From Microbacterium sp. MYb62 (GTDB taxonomy: Bacteria; Actinomycetota; Actinomycetes; Actinomycetales; Microbacteriaceae), in the NCBI RefSeq assembly GCF_002979475.1, contig NZ_PCOY01000002.1:62001-126000 (forward strand): a stretch of 64,000 nucleotides of DNA, written 5' to 3'. The first letter of the stretch is position 1. Each line of letters starts with the position of its first letter. Made by a program: the position numbers and the translations under genes. The notes under the pieces are model-generated. The model was not told where the DNA came from and searched no databases. It saw only the letters and a list, made by a program, of their open reading frames with translations. This document shows positions 34,283 to 43,346 of the stretch, one piece after another.

Positions 34283-35969
34283 TCCCGCTGTCCACCACAT
34301 CGGTCATCGACGCCGCCTCGACCTCATCCGGGGCGTGTGCGCGGTGCGCGTCTGCCGCCTCCACCTCGGCCTGCGTGAGCGGCGCGAGGCGGTCTTCGAA
34401 GAACCAGCGGGAGATCGAGGAGCGGAGGTTCTCCGTCCACGGGATGCGTCCCTTGGCGTTCGGTCGCACCACGAGAGGCTCATAGCTCTCGACGTCGATG
34501 AGCTTCCAACGGTCGTACTCGTCGACCGGCTGGTGCACCTCGACGAATTCGCCACCGGGGAGCCGCACGATGCGTCCCGATTCGAATCCGTGCAGCACGA
34601 TCTCGCGGTCCTTCTTCTGCAGCGCGAGGCAGATGCGCTTGGTGACGAAGTAGCCGAGGATCGGGCCCAGGACGAGCAGGGCCTGCAGCGTGTGGATGAC
34701 GCCTTCCATCGTGAGCATGAAGTGCGTCGCGATGAGGTCGGACGACGCCGCCGCCCACAGGACCGCGTAGAAGATCATTCCGGCGACGCCGATGGCGGTG
34801 CGGGTGGCGGCGTTGCGAGGGCGCTCCGCGATGTGGTGCTCGCGCTTGTCGCCCGTGACCCAGGCCTCGAGGAACGGATAGATCGCGACCGTGACGATGA
34901 ACAGTCCCATCACCGCGACCGGGACGATGATCCCGAACGACCACGTCCGTTCGAACATCACGACGTCCCAGTTGGGCGGCGCGAGGCGCAGGGCGCCGTC
35001 GGCGAAACCGATGTACCAGTCCGGCTGTGTGCCCGCCGAGATCGGCGAGGGGTCGTACGGGCCGTAGATCCAGAACGGCAGGATCTGGAAGAAGGTGCCC
35101 AGCAGCACGATCACCCCGAACACGATGAAGAAGAAGCCGCCCATCTTCGCCGCGTAGACGGGCATCATCGGGTAGCCGACCACGTTGTCGTTCGTGCGGC
35201 CGGGGCCGGCGAACTGCGTGTGCTTGTTGATGATCATCAGCATCAGGTGCACCACGATGAGCGCGATGACGAGCATCGGCAGGATGAGGATGTGCAGCGT
35301 GTAGAGCCGGCCGACGATGTCGGTGCCGGGGAACTCGCCGCCGAACAGCATGAACGAGGTCCATGTGCCGATCAGGGGGAGGCCCTTGATCATGCCGTCG
35401 ATGATGCGCAGGCCGTTGCCCGAGAGCAGGTCGTCGGGGAGCGAGTAGCCGGTGAAGCCCTCGGCCATCGCCAGGATGAACAGGATGAAGCCGATCACCC
35501 AGTTCAGCTCGCGCGGCTTGCGGAACGCACCCGTGAAGAACACCCGGAGCATGTGCAGGCCGATGCCTGCCACGAACACGAGTGCCGCCCAGTGGTGGAT
35601 CTGCCGCACCAGGAGCCCACCACGGATGTCGAACGAGATGCGCAGCGCCGAGTCGAACGCCGCCGTCATCTCCATCCCGCGCATCGGTGCATAGGCACCC
35701 GTGTAGTGAGTGGGCACCATCGAGGCCTGGAAGAAGAACGTCAGGAAGGTTCCGGAGATGAACACCACGACGAAGCTCCACAGAGCGATCTCGCCGAGCA
35801 TGAAGGACCAGTGGTCGGGGAAGACCTTGCGGCTCAGCTCCTTGAGGAGCCCGGAGACGCTGGTGCGCTCATCGATGTAGTTCGACGCGGCGCCGACGAA
35901 GCGCCCGCCGAGGGGTGGCTGCGCCTTCTTCGGTGCCGTCTGGTCGAGAGTCGGGGACTCACGGGACAT
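34260..35969 (-). CDS. qcrB: Cytochrome bc complex cytochrome b subunit
   Basis: The 569-residue protein is the menaquinol-oxidising cytochrome b of the bcc complex. It carries the paired heme histidines in VRQIHHWAALVFVAGIGLHM and YTLHILILPMLVIALIVVHL, the PDWY version of the PEWY Qo-site motif (TQPDWYIGFADGALRL), and an N-terminal GGRFVGAASNYIDERTSVSG typical of the actinobacterial form. The C-terminal ~100 residues are a soluble tail. In actinobacteria qcrB usually follows qcrC and qcrA; here neither is adjacent. The start at 35969 (MSRESPTLDQ) gives family length. Confidence 0.94.
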   Translation of the reverse strand: MSRESPTLDQTAPKKAQPPLGGRFVGAASNYIDERTSVSGLLKELSRKVFPDHWSFMLGEIALWSFVVVFISGTFLTFFFQASMVPTHYTGAYAPMRGMEMTAAFDSALRISFDIRGGLLVRQIHHWAALVFVAGIGLHMLRVFFTGAFRKPRELNWVIGFILFILAMAEGFTGYSLPDDLLSGNGLRIIDGMIKGLPLIGTWTSFMLFGGEFPGTDIVGRLYTLHILILPMLVIALIVVHLMLMIINKHTQFAGPGRTNDNVVGYPMMPVYAAKMGGFFFIVFGVIVLLGTFFQILPFWIYGPYDPSPISAGTQPDWYIGFADGALRLAPPNWDVVMFERTWSFGIIVPVAVMGLFIVTVAIYPFLEAWVTGDKREHHIAERPRNAATRTAIGVAGMIFYAVLWAAASSDLIATHFMLTMEGVIHTLQALLVLGPILGYFVTKRICLALQKKDREIVLHGFESGRIVRLPGGEFVEVHQPVDEYDRWKLIDVESYEPLVVRPNAKGRIPWTENLRSSISRWFFEDRLAPLTQAEVEAADAHRAHAPDEVEAASMTDVVDSGNADRRED

Positions 35970-36354
35970 GGTGCGATCCTCTTCGGTCGTGGGGGGCCAG
36001 GGAGTGCTCGGGGTGCAGGCGCAGACGCGCGCATCGCCGCAGAGCGCCGGAGGACGGCGGCCGCGACGCGCGAAGAGGAGACGTCCCCGCCGGACGGCGG
36101 AGAGGATGCGAGGCGTTTCCACACGCACAGGGCAACACGAGACGACCTTCTGGTCAGTCTTGTCGCTTTGCGGGTACTGCGCCCTCGTCCGCAGGTTCGT
36201 GAGGTGAACCTGCCGCCAAGCTACCAGAGAACGTCGGTATGTGCGGAGCCGGCGAGACGTCGCCGGCGTTTGCTACCCTGGAAAGGCAGGATGACGACGG
36301 AGGACGACCTCCGACAGCGAGACAGACCGGGGACGACCCCGACAGGAGTCTCCC
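35970..36354. other. Gene-free stretch between qcrB and a small membrane gene
   Basis: This 385-base gap holds no convincing gene. It contains hairpins at 36191-36213 (GCAGGTTC/GAACCTGC) and 36248-36267 (GCCGGCGA/TCGCCGGC), a TACCCT -10 at 36274-36279, and a structured leader for the gene at 36355. The qcrB promoter is presumably on its minus strand but shows no clear consensus. Confidence 0.6.
36298..36341 (+). promoter_or_regulatory. Twin hairpins with ACGA loops in 5' leader
   Basis: CGGAGG-ACGA-CCTCCG at 36298-36313 and CGGGG-ACGA-CCCCG at 36328-36341 are two perfect small hairpins with the same ACGA tetraloop, between the -10 at 36274-36279 and the AGGAG ribosome site before the GTG at 36355. 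They could be binding sites for an RNA-binding regulator or slow translation. Confidence 0.5.
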
Positions 36355-36639
36355 GTGAACCGAACATCCACCTGGCCCCTCTGGGTCGTGTCCCGTGAAG
36401 CACGACCCGCCCGCGCCACGCTCGCACTCTGCATCGTCTCGTTCTCGATGGTCGGCGCCGCCGCGCTCTCCGTCGGCATCCGGGGGATCTGGCTCGAGCT
36501 GGTCCTCTCAGCGGGATTCCTCATCTGGGCGACCGGGCAGTGGGCCTGCGTCGAACGCCGTCATCGCCGTGAATCGGCATTCCGACGTGACGTCGAGCGC
36601 GACATCCACGTGCTCTCCCACCCCTCCGCTCCGGAGTGA
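36355..36639 (+). CDS. Small two-TM membrane protein
   Basis: The 94-residue protein has two helices (about residues 21-41 and 44-65) separated by a short GIRG turn, with an Arg/His-rich C-terminal tail. The GTG start has AGGAG six bases upstream. No family is recognised. It lies upstream of a cation antiporter, but a 140-base gap separates them, so co-transcription is uncertain. Confidence 0.65.
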   Translation: MNRTSTWPLWVVSREARPARATLALCIVSFSMVGAAALSVGIRGIWLELVLSAGFLIWATGQWACVERRHRRESAFRRDVERDIHVLSHPSAPE

Positions 36640-36780
36640 CCTCACCGCAGTCGATCCCGCGGACATCCGCCCCCATCGACCGCGTACCATCAGATGCAGT
36701 GCGCTGACACAGCGCTGCGGCCGGGACGACCCGGTCGTGGTTATCATTCGGGGACGGCCCCACCTCGAAGGAGTCCGGCG

Positions 36781-37932
36781 ATGTCACGCACGGAACTGAA
36801 GCAGCTGATCGGCGTCACGGACATCGTCCGCGTCGTCCTGGGATGGGGCGCCTTCGCGGCTCTCCTCCTCCTCCACCCGGTGCTGGCGGCCCCCGTGCCC
36901 GGCCCGGTCCTCATCATCGCGCTCTCGGCGATCATCGCGGTGATCCTCGTCGCCGCGTTCGGCGTCGTGAAGCAGGCCGAGGCTCTCGCACATCGGCTCG
37001 GCGACCCCTACGGCTCGCTCGTGCTGACCCTGTCGATCGTGCTCATCGAGGTCATCCTGATCTCCGCGGTCATGCTCGGTCCGGGTGAGCACGCGACCAT
37101 CGCCCGCGACTCGGTCATGGCGGTCGCGATGATCATCATGAACCTCGTCATCGGTCTCGCGCTCCTCCTCGGCGGACTCCGCCATCGCGGCATGGCCCAC
37201 AACCGCACCGGCACCTCGGCGTATCTGTCGATGCTGGTCGTGCTCGTCGCGCTCGCGTTCGCCCTCCCCGCCCTGATCGGCACGGACGGCTCGTACACGA
37301 CGGCGCAGGAGATCCCGATCATCATCCTCACCCTCGTGCTGTACGCCTTCTTCCTGTACCGACAGATGGGCGCGCAGGCGAGCGACTTCACCGAGGTCGA
37401 CCCCCGTCTGCTGCAGAGTCCGCAGCGCCAGGAGAAGGTCGAGGACACCGGGGGGATCCGTCAGGTTCTCACCGAGCACCGCACCGAGGTCCTCGTCCGT
37501 CTCGCGCTGCTGGTGGTCACCGTGATCCCCATCGTGCTCCTGTCGCACGACATGGCCGCGCTGCTCGACGACGGGCTCGGTCGCCTCGGCGCGCCCGTCG
37601 CCCTCGCAGGCGTGGTCATCGCGGGCATCGTGTTCCTGCCGGAGTCGATCACCGCGGTGCGCGCCGCTCTCGGCGGCGAAGCCCAGCGCGTGAACAACCT
37701 CGGCCTCGGAGCCCTGGTGTCCACCGTCGGCCTGACCATTCCTGCTGTCCTGATCATCGGCATGTTCACCGGCCAGACCGTGGTCCTCGCAGAATCGCCG
37801 GCGAACCTGCTGATGCTGGGCGTGACACTGCTGTTGTCGGTGACGACATTCGCCGCGAAGCGGGTGACCGCCATGCACGGCGCCGCGCATCTGGTGACGT
37901 TCGCGGTCTACGTCATCGTGCTCTTCCGTTGA
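36781..37932 (+). CDS. CaCA family calcium/cation proton antiporter (ChaA-like)
   Basis: The 383-residue protein has 11 or so helices and the two alpha-repeat motifs of CaCA antiporters: GDPYGSLVLTLSIVLIEVIL in the first half and VFLPESITAVRAALGGEAQR in the second, with the acidic residues that bind cation. It resembles ChaA-type Ca2+/H+ (or Na+/H+) antiporters. It will export cations in exchange for protons. Start ATG at 36781 has AAGGAG about eight bases upstream. Confidence 0.88.
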   Translation: MSRTELKQLIGVTDIVRVVLGWGAFAALLLLHPVLAAPVPGPVLIIALSAIIAVILVAAFGVVKQAEALAHRLGDPYGSLVLTLSIVLIEVILISAVMLGPGEHATIARDSVMAVAMIIMNLVIGLALLLGGLRHRGMAHNRTGTSAYLSMLVVLVALAFALPALIGTDGSYTTAQEIPIIILTLVLYAFFLYRQMGAQASDFTEVDPRLLQSPQRQEKVEDTGGIRQVLTEHRTEVLVRLALLVVTVIPIVLLSHDMAALLDDGLGRLGAPVALAGVVIAGIVFLPESITAVRAALGGEAQRVNNLGLGALVSTVGLTIPAVLIIGMFTGQTVVLAESPANLLMLGVTLLLSVTTFAAKRVTAMHGAAHLVTFAVYVIVLFR

Positions 37933-37936
37933 GCTC

Positions 37937-37971
37937 GGCTCGGCGGGATCTCGTCTCGATCCCGCCGAGCC
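37937..37971. terminator. 14-bp hairpin between antiporter and TauE genes
   Basis: GGCTCGGCGGGATC at 37937-37950 pairs perfectly with GATCCCGCCGAGCC at 37958-37971 around a seven-base loop, right after the antiporter stop and before the convergent TauE gene end. Confidence 0.65.
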
Positions 37972-38016
37972 GTCCTCGCCTTCACGCGTCCGGGCTGCGG
38001 GAACCGCGGCCCCCCG

Positions 38017-38811
38017 TCACCGTGAGCGGCGCCCTCGCACAGCCTTGATCGCCATCTGCGTCGCGATGACCACGAGGAACACCGCGAACAGGGCATTGGC
38101 CGTGCCCGGGTCGACGAGTGTGGCGAACCACGCACCGAGCGCGGTGGTCGTGCAGGCTGCCGCACCGATGATCACCGCCGGCACGAGCTCCACATTCCCG
38201 GTCCGCAGGTTGCCGAACGTCCCGGACAGCGCGGCCGGGATCATCATCAGCAGGGACGTGCCCTTGGCGGTGAGGTCGCTGGCGCCGAACACGAACATCA
38301 GGAAGGGGACGACGATGATGCCCCCGCCGACGCCGATGAGCCCGGAGACCACTCCCGTGCCCAGGCCGAGACCCACCAGTGCGAGTGCGTTCAGCCATCC
38401 GATCTCGAAGACCGCGTCGCGCGACGGCACGAGCAGGAACAGACTCACGATGACCGCGAGGAGGAAGCCGACGAAGCCCCATCGCAGCACCGTCTGCGAC
38501 ACCTTCGGAAGCAGTCGTGCGCCGATCTGCGCACCGACGATGGCCCCCGCGGCGAGGATGACCGCGGGCACCCAGGCGACCTGGCCGAGCGTCGCATAGG
38601 AGATGACACCGATGCCGGCGGTCGGCACGATGGCCGCCAGAGAGGTGCCGGCGGCCCGCCGCTGATCGAACCCCGCGAGCAGCACCAGCAGCGGGACGAT
38701 GACCGCCCCGCCTCCGACACCGAACATCCCCGACAGCAGTCCCGCCGCCAGTCCGATGCCGACGAACGCGACGTAGGCGCGGGGCTCCCGATGCTGCGCA
38801 GACTCAGGCAC
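38017..38811 (-). CDS. TauE/SafE-type sulfite/anion exporter
   Basis: The 264-residue protein has about eight helices and two copies of the family signature: LLSGMFGVGGGAVIVPLLVLL near the N-terminus and VVSGLIGVGGGIIVVPFLMF in the second half (each within the quoted limits of similarity). TauE/SafE proteins move sulfite, sulfoacetate or other small anions. Start GTG at 38811 has AAGGAG six bases upstream; an ATG one base away is out of frame. It follows nagA by 91 bases on the same strand and may be a read-through member of that operon. Confidence 0.85.
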   Translation of the reverse strand: MPESAQHREPRAYVAFVGIGLAAGLLSGMFGVGGGAVIVPLLVLLAGFDQRRAAGTSLAAIVPTAGIGVISYATLGQVAWVPAVILAAGAIVGAQIGARLLPKVSQTVLRWGFVGFLLAVIVSLFLLVPSRDAVFEIGWLNALALVGLGLGTGVVSGLIGVGGGIIVVPFLMFVFGASDLTAKGTSLLMMIPAALSGTFGNLRTGNVELVPAVIIGAAACTTTALGAWFATLVDPGTANALFAVFLVVIATQMAIKAVRGRRSR

Positions 38812-38902
38812 ATCGATCTCCTTCTCCCGCCGAGCGGGTGTGATGCCGCGCTCCACCGGGACGCGACGAAAGCACGGCCGACGAAAGGGCGGCCGGCGGC
38901 GG

Positions 38903-40042
38903 TCAGCCGACAGTCGACAGGAGTCGGCCACCGTGCACGACGGCGGTGACACGGAGCTCCGGATCCAGGGCGACGACGTCGGCACGAGCCCCGACCCGGA
39001 GCGCCCCGCGATCGGCGAGGCCGACCAGCGCCGAGGCGTTGGTCGACGACAGCCGCACCGCATCTTCGGCGGACGTGCCGAGCCGGATCATCCTGGCGTG
39101 CGCCGCGGCGAGCCGCAGCGTGGAACCCGCCAGCGTCGGCGTTCCCCGCAGAGAGACCCGGCCGTCACGCACCGTGACGAGGCGATCGGGGAAATCGTGG
39201 TCTCCGTCGCTCAGCCCCGCCGCCGCCGACGCATCCGTGACGAGGATTCCGCGCGAAGGTCCGACGGCCGACACGGCGAAGGAGAGGACGGTGTCGTGCA
39301 GATGGTGCCCGTCGGCGATGAGTTCGATACGGACCCGGGGATCCGTCAGCGCCGCCCCCACGAGACCCGGGTGACGATGGTCCAGAGGCGGCATCGCGTT
39401 GAAGGCATGGGTGACGAGGCGCGCCCCGGCATCGATCCCGGCGACTCCCTCGTCGAACGTCGCGTCACTGTGCCCGAGTGCGAATATGACTCGATCGGCA
39501 TATGTCGCGATGAGCTCGGTCGCCCGCGGCAGCTCCGGGGCGATGGTCATGATGACCGGGAGCCCGCCCACCCGTTCGAGGAGCTCATCGAGAAGCTCTG
39601 CCGACGGAAGCTGCAGCGCCGACTCCTGCTGCGCCCCTCTGCGCCGGGCGGAGAGGAACGGTCCTTCGAAGTGCACACCCACGATGTTCGGGGCTTCTCC
39701 GGCCCGAACCACGGCGAGGATGTCGTCGGCCGCCCGGAGCATCGCCTCGGGCGGCATCGTCGCGATCGAGGCGAACATCGACGTCGTTCCCGCGGCGAGG
39801 TGCCCGCGTGCGACCACGGCGACGTCCTCCCGCGTGCCGGAGTACAGCGAGGCACCGTCACCGCCGTGGCAGTGCAGGTCGACGAATCCCGGGACGACCC
39901 AGCCGTCCCCCGCGTCGACGAGGGCGGGCCCCGACGGCGGGTCGCCCCGTCCGATCTCCACGATGGCACCGCCGTCGGTGCGGAGCCACCCGTCGACGAT
40001 TCCGTCGGGGGTCACGACGTGCCGTGCGCGAATGACGCTCAT
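38903..40042 (-). CDS. nagA: N-acetylglucosamine-6-phosphate deacetylase
   Basis: The 379-residue amidohydrolase removes acetate from GlcNAc-6-phosphate. It has the metal site VPGFVDLHCHGGDG, the HFEGPFLSARRRGAQ segment with a metal-binding Glu, the FALGHSDATFD motif, VTHAFNAMPPLDHRHPG and the catalytic Asp in ILVTDASAAAG. It overlaps the upstream hexosaminidase by four bases (ATGA), consistent with coupled hydrolysis and deacetylation of imported amino sugars. Confidence 0.94.
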   Translation of the reverse strand: MSVIRARHVVTPDGIVDGWLRTDGGAIVEIGRGDPPSGPALVDAGDGWVVPGFVDLHCHGGDGASLYSGTREDVAVVARGHLAAGTTSMFASIATMPPEAMLRAADDILAVVRAGEAPNIVGVHFEGPFLSARRRGAQQESALQLPSAELLDELLERVGGLPVIMTIAPELPRATELIATYADRVIFALGHSDATFDEGVAGIDAGARLVTHAFNAMPPLDHRHPGLVGAALTDPRVRIELIADGHHLHDTVLSFAVSAVGPSRGILVTDASAAAGLSDGDHDFPDRLVTVRDGRVSLRGTPTLAGSTLRLAAAHARMIRLGTSAEDAVRLSSTNASALVGLADRGALRVGARADVVALDPELRVTAVVHGGRLLSTVG

Positions 40043-41502
40043 CGCCCGAGGAGCACCTCCGCGGCCGCGCGAGCGCAGGCGCGCGACGAGCCGTAGCTGC
40101 GGACCCAGGCACGGAAGTCGGAGTAGTCGTCATGCTGCACACCCATGTCCAGGACGATCGCGTCGGGGCGCTTCGCCCTGATCGCGGCGATCACGGGTTC
40201 CTGCCAGTCGAAGCGATGGGGGCTGCGCAGCAGGAGGACGAGAGTGCCGTCGTCGCCGTACTCCTCCGCGAACTCCGACAGCGCGCCGGAGAGCATCTGC
40301 TCGCCGGCATACGTGTCGGCGGAGAGGCGGATGGTCTCGACGTTGCGGCCGGCTTCGAGGAGGAAGCGCTCCACGTCGCCCTCGGCCCGTCCTGCCGCGG
40401 GGGACGCGACCGGATCGAGACGCACGATGAGGATGTTCTCCGTGGTCACCGCGGCATCTCCGCCGACCGAGATCACCTCGCGTGCGAGCTGCTCGCCGTA
40501 TGCGGCGTCCGGCTCGTCGACATCCCCCTCACGAGACCCCATGCGGGCCAGACGGTCGTTCGCCTCCTCCAGCCGCTCGACGCTCAGGCGTCCGTCGTCG
40601 ACGGCACCGGAGATCGCGGCGACGACCGTGTCGACGTCTTCCCCGAACGACCACGACCCCAGGCACAGGGCATCCGCACCCGCGGCGAGCGCGAGCACGG
40701 CCGCATCGCCGATCTGCGCGTAGTCCCGCACCCCGCGCATCTCGAGCGCATCCGTGATGATCACGCCATCGAACCGCAGTTCGTCGCGCAGCAGGCCCGT
40801 CATGACCGGGCGGCTGATGGATGCCGGGAGCTCGTCGATCTGCGACAGACGCACATGCGACACCATGATGCTGTCGACCTCGGCGTCGATCGCCGCGCGG
40901 AACGGGTCGAGGTAGTGCTCGATGAGATCCTCACGCGACAGGTCGACCTGGGGCGTGCCCAGGTGCGCGTCGGTTCCGCTGAGCCCGTGCCCGGGGAAGT
41001 GCTTGGCGCAGGCGCTGACACCGGTCGACTGCAGTCCACGCACCCAGGCGGCCGCGTGCCGGCTCACCTGCGCACGGTCTGCACCGAAGGTGCGGATGCC
41101 GTTCGGGCTGAACGGGTTGACGGCGACGTCGACGGCCGGGGCGAGGTCCCAGTCGATGCCCGCCTGACGCAACGACAGGCCGATCTGCCGTGCGGCACGC
41201 CAGGTGGTCTCCTCGTCGTCGAGGGCGCCGAGCGCGTAGTTGCCCGGCACCGAGATCCCGCCGGCGTTCTCGAGTCGGGTGACGTCTCCTCCCTCCTCGT
41301 CCGTCGCCAGGTGCAGGCGCGGATTCTCGGCCCGCATGGCGGCGGTGAGCTCACGCACCTGCGTGGCGGAGACGATGTCGCGTCCGTAGACGACGAACCC
41401 TCCGAGACCCGCAGCGATGCGGGGAGCTGCCCACCGGGGGAGACGGGTGCGCCCGACGCCGGGGAAGAGGACGCCGTGGGCGAGGCGGGCGATGTCGGTC
41501 AT
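40039..41502 (-). CDS. GH3 beta-N-acetylhexosaminidase (NagZ-like)
   Basis: The 487-residue glycoside hydrolase family 3 protein shows LATDEEGGDVTRLENAGG, KHFPGHGLSGTDAHLGTP (typical of NagZ-type enzymes, with the His of the catalytic dyad in the GTDAH loop) and the nucleophile Asp in VIITDALEMRGV. It lacks a signal peptide, so it is cytoplasmic and would cleave N-acetylhexosaminides brought in by the ABC importer. Actinobacterial NagZ-like enzymes release GlcNAc, some phosphorolytically. Start ATG at 41502 is preceded by AAGGAG. Confidence 0.9.
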   Translation of the reverse strand: MTDIARLAHGVLFPGVGRTRLPRWAAPRIAAGLGGFVVYGRDIVSATQVRELTAAMRAENPRLHLATDEEGGDVTRLENAGGISVPGNYALGALDDEETTWRAARQIGLSLRQAGIDWDLAPAVDVAVNPFSPNGIRTFGADRAQVSRHAAAWVRGLQSTGVSACAKHFPGHGLSGTDAHLGTPQVDLSREDLIEHYLDPFRAAIDAEVDSIMVSHVRLSQIDELPASISRPVMTGLLRDELRFDGVIITDALEMRGVRDYAQIGDAAVLALAAGADALCLGSWSFGEDVDTVVAAISGAVDDGRLSVERLEEANDRLARMGSREGDVDEPDAAYGEQLAREVISVGGDAAVTTENILIVRLDPVASPAAGRAEGDVERFLLEAGRNVETIRLSADTYAGEQMLSGALSEFAEEYGDDGTLVLLLRSPHRFDWQEPVIAAIRAKRPDAIVLDMGVQHDDYSDFRAWVRSYGSSRACARAAAEVLLGR

Positions 41503-41528
41503 GGATGGAGCTCCTTGAGAGAAGAGGG

Positions 41529-42368
41529 TCAGCCCTTGACGGCGCCGCTGGTCATCCCGGCGACGAGTCGACGCTGCACGAGCAGGAAGAAGATGAGCAC
41601 GGGGATCGAGAAGATGGCGGAGGCGGCGATCATGGCGCCGTAGTCGACACCCTCCGACGTCTGGAACGAGACGAGCCAGACCGGCAGGGTGTAGTTCTCC
41701 TGGGAGCGCATGATCACGTACGCGAAGAGATAGTCGTCCCAGGCGTTGATGAAGGCGAAGATCGATGTGGCGACCACACCGGGGGCGAGCAGGGGCAGCA
41801 CGACACGGATGAAGGCGCCGAAGCGGCTGAGCCCGTCGACCATCGCCGCTTCCTCGAGTTCGACCGGGATCCCCTCCACGAAGCCGCGCAGAGTCCAGAT
41901 CGCGAACGGCAGCACGAAGGTGAGGTAGGTGAGCACGAGGCCGGGGAGGTAGTCGAGCGCGCCGACCTGACGGAGCATGAGGTACAGCGGGATCACCATC
42001 GCCGACCCCGGGATCATCTGCACGAGCACGAGCACGACCAGCAGCACCTTGCGGCCGATGAACGAGAACCGCGCACTGGCGAACGATGCGCCGAGAGCGA
42101 CGGCCATCGACAGCACGACCGTCGCGAGGGACACGACGAGCGAGTTGCGGAAGAACACCCAGAAGTTCGACGACTCCAGCGCCCGCGCGAAGTTGTCGAC
42201 GCTGATCGGCCAGGGGAAGAACTGCGGCGTCTGGCTCATGATGCTGCCGGGCTCTTTGAATGCCGTGTTGAACATCCAGTAGACGGGGAAGATCATCACC
42301 ACGGCGACGACGACCGCGATCGTGTTCGCGACGGCACGACGCCGACTCATGTATCCGCTGCGGCTCAT
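41529..42368 (-). CDS. Carbohydrate ABC transporter permease (MalG type)
   Basis: The 279-residue protein has six helices and the EAA loop VELEEAAMVDGLSRFGAFIR near residue 190, which contacts the ATPase. It belongs to the CUT1 family for oligosaccharides. It overlaps the upstream permease by four bases. N-terminal sequence MSRSGYMSRRRAVANTIAV has a second possible start at the seventh codon. Confidence 0.92.
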   Translation of the reverse strand: MSRSGYMSRRRAVANTIAVVVAVVMIFPVYWMFNTAFKEPGSIMSQTPQFFPWPISVDNFARALESSNFWVFFRNSLVVSLATVVLSMAVALGASFASARFSFIGRKVLLVVLVLVQMIPGSAMVIPLYLMLRQVGALDYLPGLVLTYLTFVLPFAIWTLRGFVEGIPVELEEAAMVDGLSRFGAFIRVVLPLLAPGVVATSIFAFINAWDDYLFAYVIMRSQENYTLPVWLVSFQTSEGVDYGAMIAASAIFSIPVLIFFLLVQRRLVAGMTSGAVKG

Positions 42369-43333
42369 CGGACATCCACCTGCTTCACTTGGCGTCGGAC
42401 GTAGAACACCGCGAACGCGGCGAGCAGGCCCACGGTGATCATCGAGATCGCGGCACCTCCGCCGTAGTCGTTCGCGCTGAAGGCTGTGGTGTACGAGTAC
42501 ACCGCGAGGGTGGTGGTCTGCCCGGACGGCCCACCCTGGGTGAGCACCCAGAACGGCGTGAACGAGTTGACCGACCAGATGACCTCGAGCACGATGAGGA
42601 TCGCCAGCACGGGGCGCATCATCGGGATCGTGATGTGGCGGACCGTGTCGACCGCGTTCGCGCCGTCGAGCCCCGCTGCCTCGTACATCGACGAGGGGAT
42701 CTGCCCGAGTGCCGCGTACATGGTCAGCACGACGAACGGCAGACCCTTCCAGACGATCAGCAGGGTGATCAGGGCGAGGGCCTGCACCGGGTCGGAGAAC
42801 CAGTCGTGCGCACGCAGGTCGCCGAAGACGCCCACCTGGGTGAGCATCCAGTTCACGACCCCGTACTGCGGCTGGAAGAGCCACTGCCAGATCAGCGCGG
42901 CGGCGACCATCGGCATGGCCCACACGAGCACGAGACAGATCGTGAGCGTGAGACGCGCCCAGCCGGACACGCGGAGCAGCAGCTGGGCGAGCAGGAACCC
43001 GATCACCATGAGCAGCGAGACGCACAGCAGGGTGACGGCGAACGTGCGCCACAGCACCATCCAGAACTCGGGGTCGCCGAGCACCTCGACGTAGTTGTCG
43101 AGGAAGACGAAGGGGGACTCGCCGGTGAACAGCGAGCGGGAGTCGTACTTCTGGAAACTCAGCACCGCCAGGCGGACGATCGGGTAGCCGAGGATCACGA
43201 GCAGCACGATCGCCGCGGGGGCGATCATCAGGTACGGCAGTGCGGAGTCGCGTCCCCTGCGGCGTCGGGCCGGGCCGACCCCGCCCGGTCGCGGGGACCG
43301 GACGGGATCGGGGGCTGGTGCGAGTTTCGTCAT
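42365..43333 (-). CDS. Carbohydrate ABC transporter permease (MalF type)
   Basis: The 322-residue protein has a basic N-terminus, six helices and the EAA loop SSMYEAAGLDGANAVDTVRH. With the MalG-type partner it forms the membrane channel of a CUT1 importer. No ATPase gene lies in the operon; in actinobacteria a shared MsiK-type ATPase encoded elsewhere usually energises such systems. Confidence 0.92.
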   Translation of the reverse strand: MTKLAPAPDPVRSPRPGGVGPARRRRGRDSALPYLMIAPAAIVLLVILGYPIVRLAVLSFQKYDSRSLFTGESPFVFLDNYVEVLGDPEFWMVLWRTFAVTLLCVSLLMVIGFLLAQLLLRVSGWARLTLTICLVLVWAMPMVAAALIWQWLFQPQYGVVNWMLTQVGVFGDLRAHDWFSDPVQALALITLLIVWKGLPFVVLTMYAALGQIPSSMYEAAGLDGANAVDTVRHITIPMMRPVLAILIVLEVIWSVNSFTPFWVLTQGGPSGQTTTLAVYSYTTAFSANDYGGGAAISMITVGLLAAFAVFYVRRQVKQVDVR

Positions 43334-43346
43334 GCTCTCTTCTTCG

